Of a DNA stretch of 21,031 nt, positions 8,321 through 14,604 are shown in pieces; position 1 is the stretch's first letter; the number at the start of each line of letters is the position of its first letter. Source of the DNA: an uncultured Bacilli bacterium. Its GTDB lineage: Bacteria; Bacillota_I; Bacilli_A; RF39; UBA660. The notes below the pieces were generated by a model. That model saw only the letters and a program-made list of their open reading frames with translations. It did no database searches and was not told the origin of the DNA. The translations under genes and the position numbers were made by a program. Location: positions 1 to 21,031 of the forward strand of contig CAKOZV010000020.1 of the NCBI GenBank assembly GCA_934131695.1. Reading direction: 5' to 3'.

Positions 8321-9628
8321 ATGTTTGAAAGTCTAGGAGATCGTTTACAAGAAGTTCTCCATAAAGCGAAAGGTTATGGAAAAATAACTGAAGAAAATAT
8401 TGATGAGATGATGAGAGAAATCAGACTTTCTTTATTGGAAGCTGATGTTAACTATAAAGTAGTAAAAGAATTTACTACTAAGGTAAAGGAAAAGGCTTTA
8501 GGTGAAGAGGTTAAAAGAAGTATTAAACCTGGTGACTTATTCGTCAAAATAGTAAAAGATGAATTAACTGAACTACTAGGAGGAGAGGCAGCTCCTTTAA
8601 ATATGGAAGGTAATCCTGCTACTTTGATGTTGGTTGGTCTTCAAGGATCTGGTAAGACTACTACTATTGGTAAGCTTGCTAATTATCTAAGAAAAAAATA
8701 TAAAAAGAAACCATTACTAGTAGCTGGTGATATCTATAGACCAGCTGCAATTGATCAGTTAAAACAGTTGGGTAAACAGTTAAGTATCGAAGTATATGAA
8801 GAAGGTATAACTAATCCTGTTTCTTTATGTCAAAGAGCTTATAATTATGCTAAAGAAAATGGTTTTGATTATGTCTTAATTGATACTGCTGGACGTTTAC
8901 AAATTGATGAACAGTTAATGGAAGAATTACAAGAAGTAGAAGAGGCAATTAAACCACAAGAGACTTTATTAGTACTTGACTCTATGATGGGACAAGATGC
9001 TATTCATGTAATTAATGGTTTTAATGAGAAGTTAAATTTAACTGGTGTTATCTTAACTAAGTTAGATGGTGATACTAGAGGAGGAGTTGCCCTTTCTGTT
9101 CGTCATTTAACTAATCTTCCTATTAAGTTTATTGGTACTAGTGAGAAGTTAGATGGTCTATCTAGTTTTGATCCAGAAAGAATGGCTGGTAGAATCCTTG
9201 ATATGGGAGATATTATCTCTTTAGTTGAACAAGCAGAAGAAGCAATTGATGAAAAAGCAGCTACTAAGGCAGCTAAAAGATTACAACAAGGTAAGTTTGA
9301 TTTAGAAGACTTTTTAACTTCTATGAAACAAATAAAGAAGTTAGGACCACTTGAGAATTTAATTAAGTTAATACCAGGTGCTAAAAAGATGGGACTTTCT
9401 AATATCCAAATACCTGAAAAACAACTAGCTCATGTAGAAGCGATTATTCTTTCTATGACACCAGAAGAAAGACGCGATCCAAAACTAATAAAAGCTAGTA
9501 GAAAGACAAGAATAGCTAAAGGTAGTGGAAGATCAGTTCAAGAGGTAAATCAATTACTTATTCAATTTGAACAAATGAAAAAGATGATGAAAGGCTTTAA
9601 GAAAGATAATATGCAATTACCTTTCTAG
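8321..9628 (+). CDS. ffh: Signal recognition particle protein Ffh (SRP54)
   Basis: This is the GTPase and signal-sequence-binding subunit of SRP; with SRP RNA and FtsY it delivers ribosome-nascent chain complexes to the Sec translocon. The 435 residues show the N domain (1 to about 95), then the G domain with G1 GLQGSGKT (106-113), DTAGRLQ (from 188) and TKLDGD (from 246). The M domain (about 300-435) has the conserved DFLTSMKQIKKLGPL and the RNA-binding SKKTRIAKGSGRSVQEVN-like motif (here RKTRIAKGSGRSVQEVN). The methionine-rich tail after FEQMKKMMKGF is short, which is common in low-GC lineages. The usual Firmicutes upstream partner ylxM is missing; the gene has its own promoter. Its TAG overlaps the stop of the opposite gene by sharing CTAG, and its probable terminator lies inside that gene. 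Confidence 0.97.
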   Translation: MFESLGDRLQEVLHKAKGYGKITEENIDEMMREIRLSLLEADVNYKVVKEFTTKVKEKALGEEVKRSIKPGDLFVKIVKDELTELLGGEAAPLNMEGNPATLMLVGLQGSGKTTTIGKLANYLRKKYKKKPLLVAGDIYRPAAIDQLKQLGKQLSIEVYEEGITNPVSLCQRAYNYAKENGFDYVLIDTAGRLQIDEQLMEELQEVEEAIKPQETLLVLDSMMGQDAIHVINGFNEKLNLTGVILTKLDGDTRGGVALSVRHLTNLPIKFIGTSEKLDGLSSFDPERMAGRILDMGDIISLVEQAEEAIDEKAATKAAKRLQQGKFDLEDFLTSMKQIKKLGPLENLIKLIPGAKKMGLSNIQIPEKQLAHVEAIILSMTPEERRDPKLIKASRKTRIAKGSGRSVQEVNQLLIQFEQMKKMMKGFKKDNMQLPF

Positions 9629-10383
9629 AGTTTAGGTATACTAATCCTTTTATCATCTTTATGATAAATATAGTCGAGATCAATTAATTTGATCTTTTTC
9701 TTTTGATAACTTTTACTTTGAGTAATATCAATTACTTTGTGATTACCATCTACATCTTTAAATCCTTGATAATTCATATCATTAGTAAATAAAGCGAAAT
9801 TAGATTCAAAATTATTATCACCAATAACTAGATTAGCTCTTTCCAAATCTTTCTTTATATCAGTGATATCATCTTTAGTTAGTTTAATAGCCTCGCCTTT
9901 AGGACTTATTTCAATATATAGATTATTCTTTTCTAATGGAAACTTTTTTTGAACAATCAAATCATTAAAACGATAGAAAGTAGGAAAGTCAAAAGTTTCT
10001 TTTTTATCACCGATTTTTAATACTTTATCTGCAAAAAAGAAAGTAAAATTAGATGAACCTGATCTTTTATATTCTAGATTAGTGAAGTTAAAGTTACTAT
10101 CTAGTTTTTCAAAATAAGGATATAGATTATTTTTCATTATTTTATAGATTATCTTAGATTTAAAATATAGTTGTAAGGGAGCATTCTTTTCTTTCATCTT
10201 TTTATTTAATAAATATAATAAAGGATAATTATCAGTTAGATATCTTTCTACTTCTATATATTTTCTTGCTAAATAGTTAATAACTCTTGCATATTCATCT
10301 TCTGATAGATTAAAGTCATCAATATTATTTAATATATTAAAAATAGTTTCTAAATCTTCTATTTGTTTAATTTTCTCTAACAT
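9625..10383 (-). CDS. Unknown protein with possible kinase-like fold
   Basis: The product has 252 residues, with ATG at 10383-10381 preceded by GAGGGG. The first ~95 residues look helical. The rest shows a pattern reminiscent of protein-kinase-like folds: a glycine/serine loop GSSNF (109-113), then ADKVLKIG with K120/K123 as candidate nucleotide-contacting lysines, YIEISPKGEAIKLT in a hinge-like position, LVIGDNNFESN with D189 and N195 in the place of a catalytic Asp and Asn, and LIDLDYIY with D235/D237 where a DFG-type aspartate would be. The spacing D189 to N195 is one longer than the usual DxxxxN, and the overall size is small for a kinase. I infer this fold from motif order only. It converges with ffh, sharing the four bases CTAG between the two stop codons, and faces away from the CotD-like gene. 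Confidence 0.55.
   Translation of the reverse strand: MLEKIKQIEDLETIFNILNNIDDFNLSEDEYARVINYLARKYIEVERYLTDNYPLLYLLNKKMKEKNAPLQLYFKSKIIYKIMKNNLYPYFEKLDSNFNFTNLEYKRSGSSNFTFFFADKVLKIGDKKETFDFPTFYRFNDLIVQKKFPLEKNNLYIEISPKGEAIKLTKDDITDIKKDLERANLVIGDNNFESNFALFTNDMNYQGFKDVDGNHKVIDITQSKSYQKKKIKLIDLDYIYHKDDKRISIPKL
9649..9704 (+). terminator. ffh terminator embedded in the opposite-strand gene
   Basis: AGATCAA (9677-9683) and TTGATCT (9689-9695) form a 7-bp stem with loop TTAAT, followed by TTTTTCTTTT. Just upstream is a second 8-bp hairpin, TTTATCAT (9649-9656) with ATGATAAA (9661-9668). Both lie within the last codons of the convergent gene. Confidence 0.65.
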
Positions 10384-10396
10384 AGTTACCCCTCTT

Positions 10397-10419
10397 CCTA
10401 ATTAGGACATATTATACCA
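10397..10419 (-). promoter_or_regulatory. Extended -10 promoter with palindrome at the transcription start
   Basis: On the minus strand TGG followed by a perfect TATAAT (10419-10411) forms an extended -10 for the kinase-like gene. A perfect 10-base palindrome CCTAATTAGG (10397-10406) covers the expected start of transcription and may be an operator. Confidence 0.5.
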
Positions 10420-10488
10420 CTTTTCTTAGGCAAAATAAAGATGCTTTAATGGTGTAATGTCATACTCTATATTAGAGGAGGAAATATA

Positions 10489-10830
10489 ATGTTATATAAT
10501 AATCAAGATTTTGATATGAATCAATCTGCTAGTATTGTAGGGGATGGAAATATAATTGATCAAGATATGGATATTGATGTTAATATTAATGGTATGGGAA
10601 TGAATCAGGGTGGTTATATGCAAGGAATTACCCAGAGTCCTATTATCGAACCTATGCAAGAAAGACAAGTTAATAGAACTATAATTCATCAAGTTCCCCA
10701 TGTTTGTCCTATTAGAACAAGAATAATTAATCATCACATTTATAAACATACTTATTGTCCAGAATATTCTTGTTGTGAAGAGAATGTAGTAAGTAATATT
10801 AATCAAGGTTCTTGTTGTAATTTCCGTTAA
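10489..10830 (+). CDS. Spore coat CotD-like small protein
   Basis: The product has 113 residues, with ATG 10489 and GAGGAGG (10475-10481) as ribosome binding site. The N-terminal half is rich in Asn, Met, Asp and Gly (DINMNG-like runs). The C-terminal half is rich in His, Cys and Tyr: VPHVCPIRTRIINHHIYKH followed by TYCPEYSCCEEN and a final SCCNF. The order 'VPHxxPxxTxxxxHHxxxH' plus Cys-rich end resembles the CotD family of inner spore coat proteins. It is also compatible with a metal-binding surface or cytoplasmic protein. A CATACTCTA element at 10461-10469 resembles a sporulation-type -10 box (CATA, three bases, TA), but I find no matching -35. A strong terminator follows directly, so the gene is monocistronic. 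Confidence 0.6.
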   Translation: MLYNNQDFDMNQSASIVGDGNIIDQDMDIDVNINGMGMNQGGYMQGITQSPIIEPMQERQVNRTIIHQVPHVCPIRTRIINHHIYKHTYCPEYSCCEENVVSNINQGSCCNFR

Positions 10831-10855
10831 GATGAGGTTATCTCATCTTTTTCTT
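10829..10855 (+). terminator. Terminator of the CotD-like gene
   Basis: AAGATGAG (10829-10836) and CTCATCTT (10842-10849) form a perfect 8-bp stem with a 5-base loop, followed by TTTCTTT. The arm begins inside the TAA stop codon. Confidence 0.8.
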
Positions 10856-10882
10856 TGGGATATGGTTAATATGTGCTATCAT
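10855..10882 (+). promoter_or_regulatory. Possible extended -10 promoter of the ASCH gene
   Basis: TTGGGA (10855-10860), a 16-base spacer and TATCAT (10877-10882) with TGC directly before it. If it is used, the ATG at 10881 lies within the promoter and cannot be the start codon. Confidence 0.4.
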
Positions 10883-10901
10883 GGAGATAGAGGTGATAGT
10901 T

Positions 10902-11282
10902 ATTAAAGCATTAACAATAAAAGAACCATGGGCTTCTTTAATTATCAATGGTTATAAGATGTATGAATTTAGAAGCTGGAAAACTAAGTATCGTGGTAAG
11001 ATTTTAATTCATGCTGGTATGACTTTAGAAAAAGATATGGCTGAAAGATTTAAATCTTATAATCTTAATTATTATAAAGGAGAAATCATTGGGGAAGCGA
11101 CATTAGTAGATTGTATTTTAGTAGATGAAGAGTTTAACAAAAAATTACGTGATATTAATCCTCTTGTTTATGGAAGAAGTAATCATGTTGAGACTTATGC
11201 TTGGAAATTAGAAAATATAAAGAAGTATGACCAACCTATCAAAGTAAAGGGAAAGCTTGGTCTTTGGAATTATGAAAAGTAG
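10902..11282 (+). CDS. ASCH-domain protein, probable ATT start
   Basis: ASCH domains are small PUA-like beta-barrels thought to bind RNA; some members hydrolyse N4-acetylcytidine. The 126-residue product has the family pattern KALTIKEPWASLIINGYKMY, E22-F-R24, and YRGKILIHAG with R31-G32 and H37-A38. Family members usually begin exactly at M-K-A, and here that Met position is an ATT at 10902. GAGGTGAT (10890-10897) places GG exactly eight bases before this ATT, the same spacing as four other starts in the window. Alternatives in frame are ATG 10881 (no ribosome binding site, inside a candidate promoter) and GTG 10893 (inside the ribosome binding site). ATT initiation is rare, so the start is inferred, while the gene itself is clear. 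It is followed immediately by two Cys-His protein genes. Confidence 0.75.
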   Translation: MKALTIKEPWASLIINGYKMYEFRSWKTKYRGKILIHAGMTLEKDMAERFKSYNLNYYKGEIIGEATLVDCILVDEEFNKKLRDINPLVYGRSNHVETYAWKLENIKKYDQPIKVKGKLGLWNYEK

Positions 11283-11291
11283 GTGATTAAT

Positions 11292-11807
11292 ATGGATTTA
11301 GATTCATTTTATAACTCTATATTAAATATAGGTAATAAAGATAAATATAATGATATAGTAAAAATAGTGAAAGAAGAAAAAGCTAAACTATTAGAGAGTA
11401 CAGATTCACTAGATGGTTTTTGTAAGTATTTGGCTAATCAAATAGAATATGAAATTAAGACTAAGCTTAGTGGTGTTTGGGTAAGTAGTATTGATTTAAA
11501 TGAATTAGTACAAGTTGATCATGTAGTATTACTTACTGAATATCGTAATAATGATGAGATGAAAAGATTACTTATAGATCCAACTTTTTCACAATTTACT
11601 AAGTCTAGTGATAAAAAACTAGTAGGTTTAGCAAGCTGGCCTAGTGAGAATTTAGATGTAAACTTTAGAGATAAACTTTTAACAGATGGAGTAGTAGAGG
11701 TAGATGATACAAGTTTCAATAGATATTTAGATTCTTTTGGTAATCATTATCAAGATATTAATTTGGATAGTTACTTAAGAGATAGAAAGGTAAATAAGAT
11801 AAAGTGA
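11292..11807 (+). CDS. Possible papain/transglutaminase-like Cys-His protein (first of two)
   Basis: ATG 11292 follows AGGTGAT with the eight-base spacing; the ribosome binding site overlaps the ASCH stop codon, so the two genes are probably coupled. The product has 171 residues with no signal peptide or membrane segment. A cysteine in a helix-like context (DGFCKYLANQ, C44), a histidine at the start of a strand (QVDHVVLLTEY, H77) and an aspartate after another strand (LLIDPTFSQF, D96) appear in the order and spacing of papain/transglutaminase-fold catalytic triads. I do not recognise a named family, and the catalytic assignment is inferred. The gene overlaps the following one by four bases (GTGA). 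Confidence 0.6.
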   Translation: MDLDSFYNSILNIGNKDKYNDIVKIVKEEKAKLLESTDSLDGFCKYLANQIEYEIKTKLSGVWVSSIDLNELVQVDHVVLLTEYRNNDEMKRLLIDPTFSQFTKSSDKKLVGLASWPSENLDVNFRDKLLTDGVVEVDDTSFNRYLDSFGNHYQDINLDSYLRDRKVNKIK

Positions 11808-12355
11808 AAGAAGAGTATCAAAAGATTAAAACAGCAGATGGGCTATTAATATTTATGGATAAGATTAATTATGGATATCTATCTAAGAATGGCAAGGTGT
11901 ATTTAAATAATGATGGCGATTGGTATTTAGAGTATATCTTAGAAAATACTAGTGATATTTTAACTACTATGACTGGTAACTGTTTTGATCAAACAGAACT
12001 GGAAAGAGATTGGTTTATTAAGAATAATTATTGTGTAGAAACATACTTTGAAATGGTTAATCTAGATTATGAAAATATTTATCCAACACACTCATTTTTA
12101 ATATATAAAAATAATAATAACTGGTATTTATTTGAACATGCTGATTATGAAAATAAAGGTATATATGAATTTGCTAGTAAAGAAGAATTATTAAGGTTTC
12201 AAATGAATAATTATATCTCTTACTTAAAACCTTTTAATATTAGTGATTTAGAATTATCTAGAGTTATACTTAGAAAGTTTGAAAGACCAAAAGAACATAT
12301 AGATGCTAAAGAATATCTAGATTATGTTGTTAATAGTGAAATAGTAAATATATAA
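11804..12355 (+). CDS. Possible transglutaminase-like Cys-His protein (second of two)
   Basis: The GTG start at 11804 overlaps the previous TGA stop in GTGA; AAAGG at 11786-11790 is a distant ribosome binding site, so translation probably relies on coupling. The 183-residue, apparently soluble product has TMTGNCFDQTELERDWF with C60, YPTHSFLIYKNNNNWYLFEH with H96, and E111-H112 followed by D114, then a helical C-terminus. The order Cys, His, acidic residue, with 'GNC-DQ-ELER' and 'THSFLIY', is a pattern I associate with uncharacterised Firmicutes transglutaminase-like proteins. It is similar in plan to its neighbour but not obviously a recent duplicate. The substrate is unknown. A 15-bp hairpin follows the stop. 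Confidence 0.6.
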   Translation: MKEEYQKIKTADGLLIFMDKINYGYLSKNGKVYLNNDGDWYLEYILENTSDILTTMTGNCFDQTELERDWFIKNNYCVETYFEMVNLDYENIYPTHSFLIYKNNNNWYLFEHADYENKGIYEFASKEELLRFQMNNYISYLKPFNISDLELSRVILRKFERPKEHIDAKEYLDYVVNSEIVNI

Positions 12356-12364
12356 ACAAAAAGA

Positions 12365-12408
12365 ACTGATTATAAATCAACAATTCCTTTGGATGATTTA
12401 TAATCAGT
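12365..12408 (+). terminator. 15-bp perfect inverted repeat, probable transcript end
   Basis: ACTGATTATAAATCA (12365-12379) pairs perfectly with TGATTTATAATCAGT (12394-12408) around a 14-base loop. The following sequence is AT-rich but not a clean T run, so it may be an inefficient terminator or a 3' stabilising stem. Confidence 0.5.
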
Positions 12409-12429
12409 AATTAATATATATATTTTATA

Positions 12430-12475
12430 TATGGTGTTGGAAATTTCGTGCCTATATGTCTATACTAACACTATA
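12430..12475 (+). other. Imperfect hairpin with G-U pairs, possible structured RNA
   Basis: TATGGTGTTGG (12430-12440) can pair with CTAACACTATA (12465-12475) over 11 bp. Two of the pairs are G-U, which fold only in plus-strand RNA. The loop is 24 bases and no gene is present. In the 427-base gap 12356-12782 I see only this, the flanking hairpins and terminators, and otherwise AT-rich sequence. Confidence 0.3.
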
Positions 12476-12488
12476 CTATATCATTTCT

Positions 12489-12520
12489 AAAAAAATCTCT
12501 GGTCCACACGGGATCCAGAG
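12489..12520 (-). terminator. Minus-strand terminator with GC-rich hairpin
   Basis: On the minus strand CTCTGGATCC and GGACCAGAG form a stem with one bulge and loop CGTGT, followed by A and seven T. It does not follow any recognised minus-strand gene; a TTGCAA/TACAAT pair (12564-12536, 17-base spacer) could be its promoter. Confidence 0.5.
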
Positions 12521-12721
12521 CTCATTTACATATTAATTGTATACCCGGTCAAAATAAATTGCAAGCTTTTTGATTTTTTTTATTAATTCTTATACACTGA
12601 TAAGTATTCTAGCGATTATATTGTATATAAAATATTTTCTACATGTTTATCTTATATTGGTTTAAGTTATTAGGAGTGTTTACATTAAGTTCTATTACTT
12701 TAAAAATGAATATTTAGATAT

Positions 12722-12766
12722 AAAAAAGAACTGTTAAGAAAGTTACTTGTTTAATTTCTCAACAGC
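12722..12766 (-). terminator. Terminator of the tRNA operon
   Basis: On the minus strand CTGTTGAGAAA (12765-12755) pairs with TTTCTTAACAG (12741-12731) with one G-U pair, then TTCTTTTTT. Confidence 0.75.
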
Positions 12767-12782
12767 CCTTTAAAATTCTAAC

Positions 12783-12859
12783 TGGTCGGGAAGACAGGAT
12801 TTGAACCTGCAACAGCTTGGTCCCAAACCAAGTGCTCTACCAAGTTGAACTACTTCCCG
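12783..12859 (-). tRNA. tRNA-Pro (TGG anticodon)
   Basis: The acceptor stem is CGGGAAG (12859-12853) with CTTCCCG (12793-12787), discriminator A and an encoded CCA (12785-12783). The anticodon arm is CTTGG, loop TTTGGGA, CCAAG, which gives anticodon TGG. The T arm contains GGTTCAAATCC. It is 77 bases including CCA and lies three bases after tRNA-Arg on the same strand. Confidence 0.96.
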
Positions 12860-12862
12860 AAG

Positions 12863-12939
<77 letters not shown>

Positions 12940-12966
12940 ATGCTCTCCCATTCGAAAGACAAATTT

Positions 12967-12995
12967 ATCTTAGCACATTAATAAACTCCAGTCAA
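12967..12995 (-). promoter_or_regulatory. Strong promoter of the tRNA operon
   Basis: On the minus strand TTGACT (12995-12990), a 17-base spacer and TAAGAT (12972-12967) preceded by TGC, an extended -10. It lies just after the uvsE stop, so the tRNAs need not depend on uvsE transcription. Confidence 0.8.
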
Positions 12996-13003
12996 GCATT
13001 TTT

Positions 13004-13951
13004 TTACAATTTAAAGGTAGTTTCATTAATAAATGTATATTCACTATGACATTTTAGCTGTCTTACTAACTTGAATAAGGCTATATCACGCATTTTACAC
13101 TCTAACATAATATCTACATCTTCATCAATTTTCTTTAGTAAATCAAGAAATTTAATAAACTCTTTTTCATCAATATAATCATGATGACTTCTCTTATCCT
13201 TTCTACCTTTGGGAGAAGAAAAGTGTATCTTTGGTTTTAATTTGGTATCTTTCCATGTTGAGAAAATATTTTCTAAATCATTAACTGTTAATTTCTTTTT
13301 ATTATTACACTTATAATGATGATAGTCTAAAACCATTGGAATATTTAATTCTTTACAAATAGATAAGGTATCTTCAAAAGTGAATATTTTGTCATCGTTT
13401 TCTAAAATGATAATTTCTTTTAGATGATTAGGTAACTTTCTAAAATTAGTAATAAATCTTTTAATACTTTCTTCTTTGTTATCCTTACCACTTCCAACAT
13501 GAATAATTGCTTTACCATTTATCCCTAGCAACTTAAAAAGATTATAATGGTATTCAATTTGTTTTATAGATATTTTTACAACTCTTTCATTAATACTATT
13601 TAAAACACAATATTGATCTAAATGGGTATCAACTCGCATTCTATACTTTTTAATCTTTCTTCCTATATCATTAAACTTTTCTCTAAATGGTAATAAATAA
13701 TCAAAATTAACTTTCTCATGAGTGGCTAGGGGAATAATATTAGGAGACATTCTATAAAAGTAAACTTCATTTATATGGTTATAATCAATAACATTATCAA
13801 AGATATATAAATTTCTATTAATAATTTCTCTTAATCTTCTATCACTTTCCTCTAAGGCTAGACTAGAGTAAGTTTTGTAAGTCATAGTATGAGAATAAGT
13901 AATATTATCTAAAGATAGGGGACTTGCTACATAGCCAAGATGAATTCTCAT
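13004..13951 (-). CDS. uvsE: UV damage endonuclease UvsE/UVDE
   Basis: Nicks DNA 5' to UV photoproducts and some other lesions, starting an alternative excision repair path. The ATG at 13951-13949 is fixed by GGTGAT with GG eight bases upstream; a GTG at 13960 overlaps that site. The 315-residue TIM-barrel protein begins RIHLGYVA. It carries the family's metal-ligand motifs in order: MRVDTHLDQY, KAIIHVGSGKDNKEES, IILENDD, VLDYHHYK, PKIHFSSPKG and IMLECKMRD. Its length suits the family. In Bacillus subtilis the homologue is made in the forespore. A sequence resembling a sigma-G promoter lies upstream, but it would leave an unusually short leader. A separate two-tRNA operon follows on the same strand. 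Confidence 0.92.
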   Translation of the reverse strand: MRIHLGYVASPLSLDNITYSHTMTYKTYSSLALEESDRRLREIINRNLYIFDNVIDYNHINEVYFYRMSPNIIPLATHEKVNFDYLLPFREKFNDIGRKIKKYRMRVDTHLDQYCVLNSINERVVKISIKQIEYHYNLFKLLGINGKAIIHVGSGKDNKEESIKRFITNFRKLPNHLKEIIILENDDKIFTFEDTLSICKELNIPMVLDYHHYKCNNKKKLTVNDLENIFSTWKDTKLKPKIHFSSPKGRKDKRSHHDYIDEKEFIKFLDLLKKIDEDVDIMLECKMRDIALFKLVRQLKCHSEYTFINETTFKL

Positions 13952-13966
13952 GTTAATCACCAGTAT

Positions 13967-13996
13967 TAGTATTTCAAAATCTAGAAAGTATTATTC
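13967..13996 (-). promoter_or_regulatory. Possible sigma-G-like promoter of uvsE
   Basis: On the minus strand GAATA (13996-13992), an 18-base spacer and AATACTA (13973-13967) resemble the sigma-G pattern (GHATR, 17-18 bases, CATnHTA) with one mismatch. The predicted start near 13961 falls at the edge of the ribosome binding site, which weakens the case. Confidence 0.25.
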
Positions 13997-14037
13997 TATA
14001 AATTTAAAAACAACATATATTTTAATGGGTGATTATT

Positions 14038-14604
14038 TTGAAAAATGAAATAAATATTGCTTTTCCACAAGTACCATATGAAAACTTAAAAGAGAAATTA
14101 ACTATGTTTATTAAAAATGAAGTGGATAATTTTTTAGACTTTGCTAAAGAAAAGTATCAGATAGAACTTCCTTGTAATTTAACTATCACTTATGAGTATT
14201 ATAGCTATAATGGTTATGATAGTTATGTATTTTATATATCTAGTTTTGTTTTTGGGGCTCATCCTGATAATAGAATAGTATCTTTTACTTATGATACTAT
14301 TAATAATAAACTTGTTACTATTGCTGATTTAATGAAAAAAGATCCATTTATTTTAAATTATTTATCAAAAGAGACTAGGAGTAAACTTTTAAATAATAAA
14401 CGAATAGTAGATAGAAATATGTTATTAGAAGGGACTAAACCAGTTATAGACAATTATCAAGTATTTGCTTTTACTCCTAGAGGTATTCTTCTTTTCTTTC
14501 CACAGTATCAAATTGCTCCTTATTCATCAGGTAGCTTTAAAGTGTTAATCCCTTATCGAAATAGTGATTTCTTAGACCGCAGTGTTATACCTTTTAATAA
14601 TTAG
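14038..14604 (+). CDS. DUF3298/RsiV-type domain protein, TTG start
   Basis: GGTGAT (14028-14033) places GG eight bases before a TTG at 14038; the GTG at 14029 lies inside that ribosome binding site. The product has 188 residues. The N-terminal half (FPQVPYENLKEKLTMFIKNE) resembles the PdaC/DUF4163-type region. The second half shows the DUF3298 signature: SFTYDTINNKLVTIADLM, then YQVFAFTPRGILLFFPQYQI and APYSSGSFKVLIPY. This domain occurs in anti-sigma factor RsiV, which binds lysozyme, and in PdaC deacetylases. Here there is no signal peptide, membrane helix or catalytic domain, so it may be a stand-alone cytoplasmic protein or a divergent relative. It is divergent from uvsE and overlaps the 3' end of the convergent collagen-like gene by 33 bases. 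Confidence 0.65.
   Translation: MKNEINIAFPQVPYENLKEKLTMFIKNEVDNFLDFAKEKYQIELPCNLTITYEYYSYNGYDSYVFYISSFVFGAHPDNRIVSFTYDTINNKLVTIADLMKKDPFILNYLSKETRSKLLNNKRIVDRNMLLEGTKPVIDNYQVFAFTPRGILLFFPQYQIAPYSSGSFKVLIPYRNSDFLDRSVIPFNN

Noticed and set aside
10461..10469. Sporulation sigma-factor promoter for the CotD-like gene
   Set aside because: Only the -10-like CATACTCTA is present; I found no sigma-E, sigma-G or sigma-K -35 at the right spacing, so it is not listed as a feature.
10492..10806. Minus-strand ORF opposite the CotD-like gene
   Set aside because: A shadow of the coding frame: isoleucine- and asparagine-rich, with no ribosome binding site or recognisable motif.
12487..12525. 12-codon minus-strand ORF across the orphan terminator hairpin
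   Set aside because: No ribosome binding site, and its last codons are the terminator T run; most likely coincidence.
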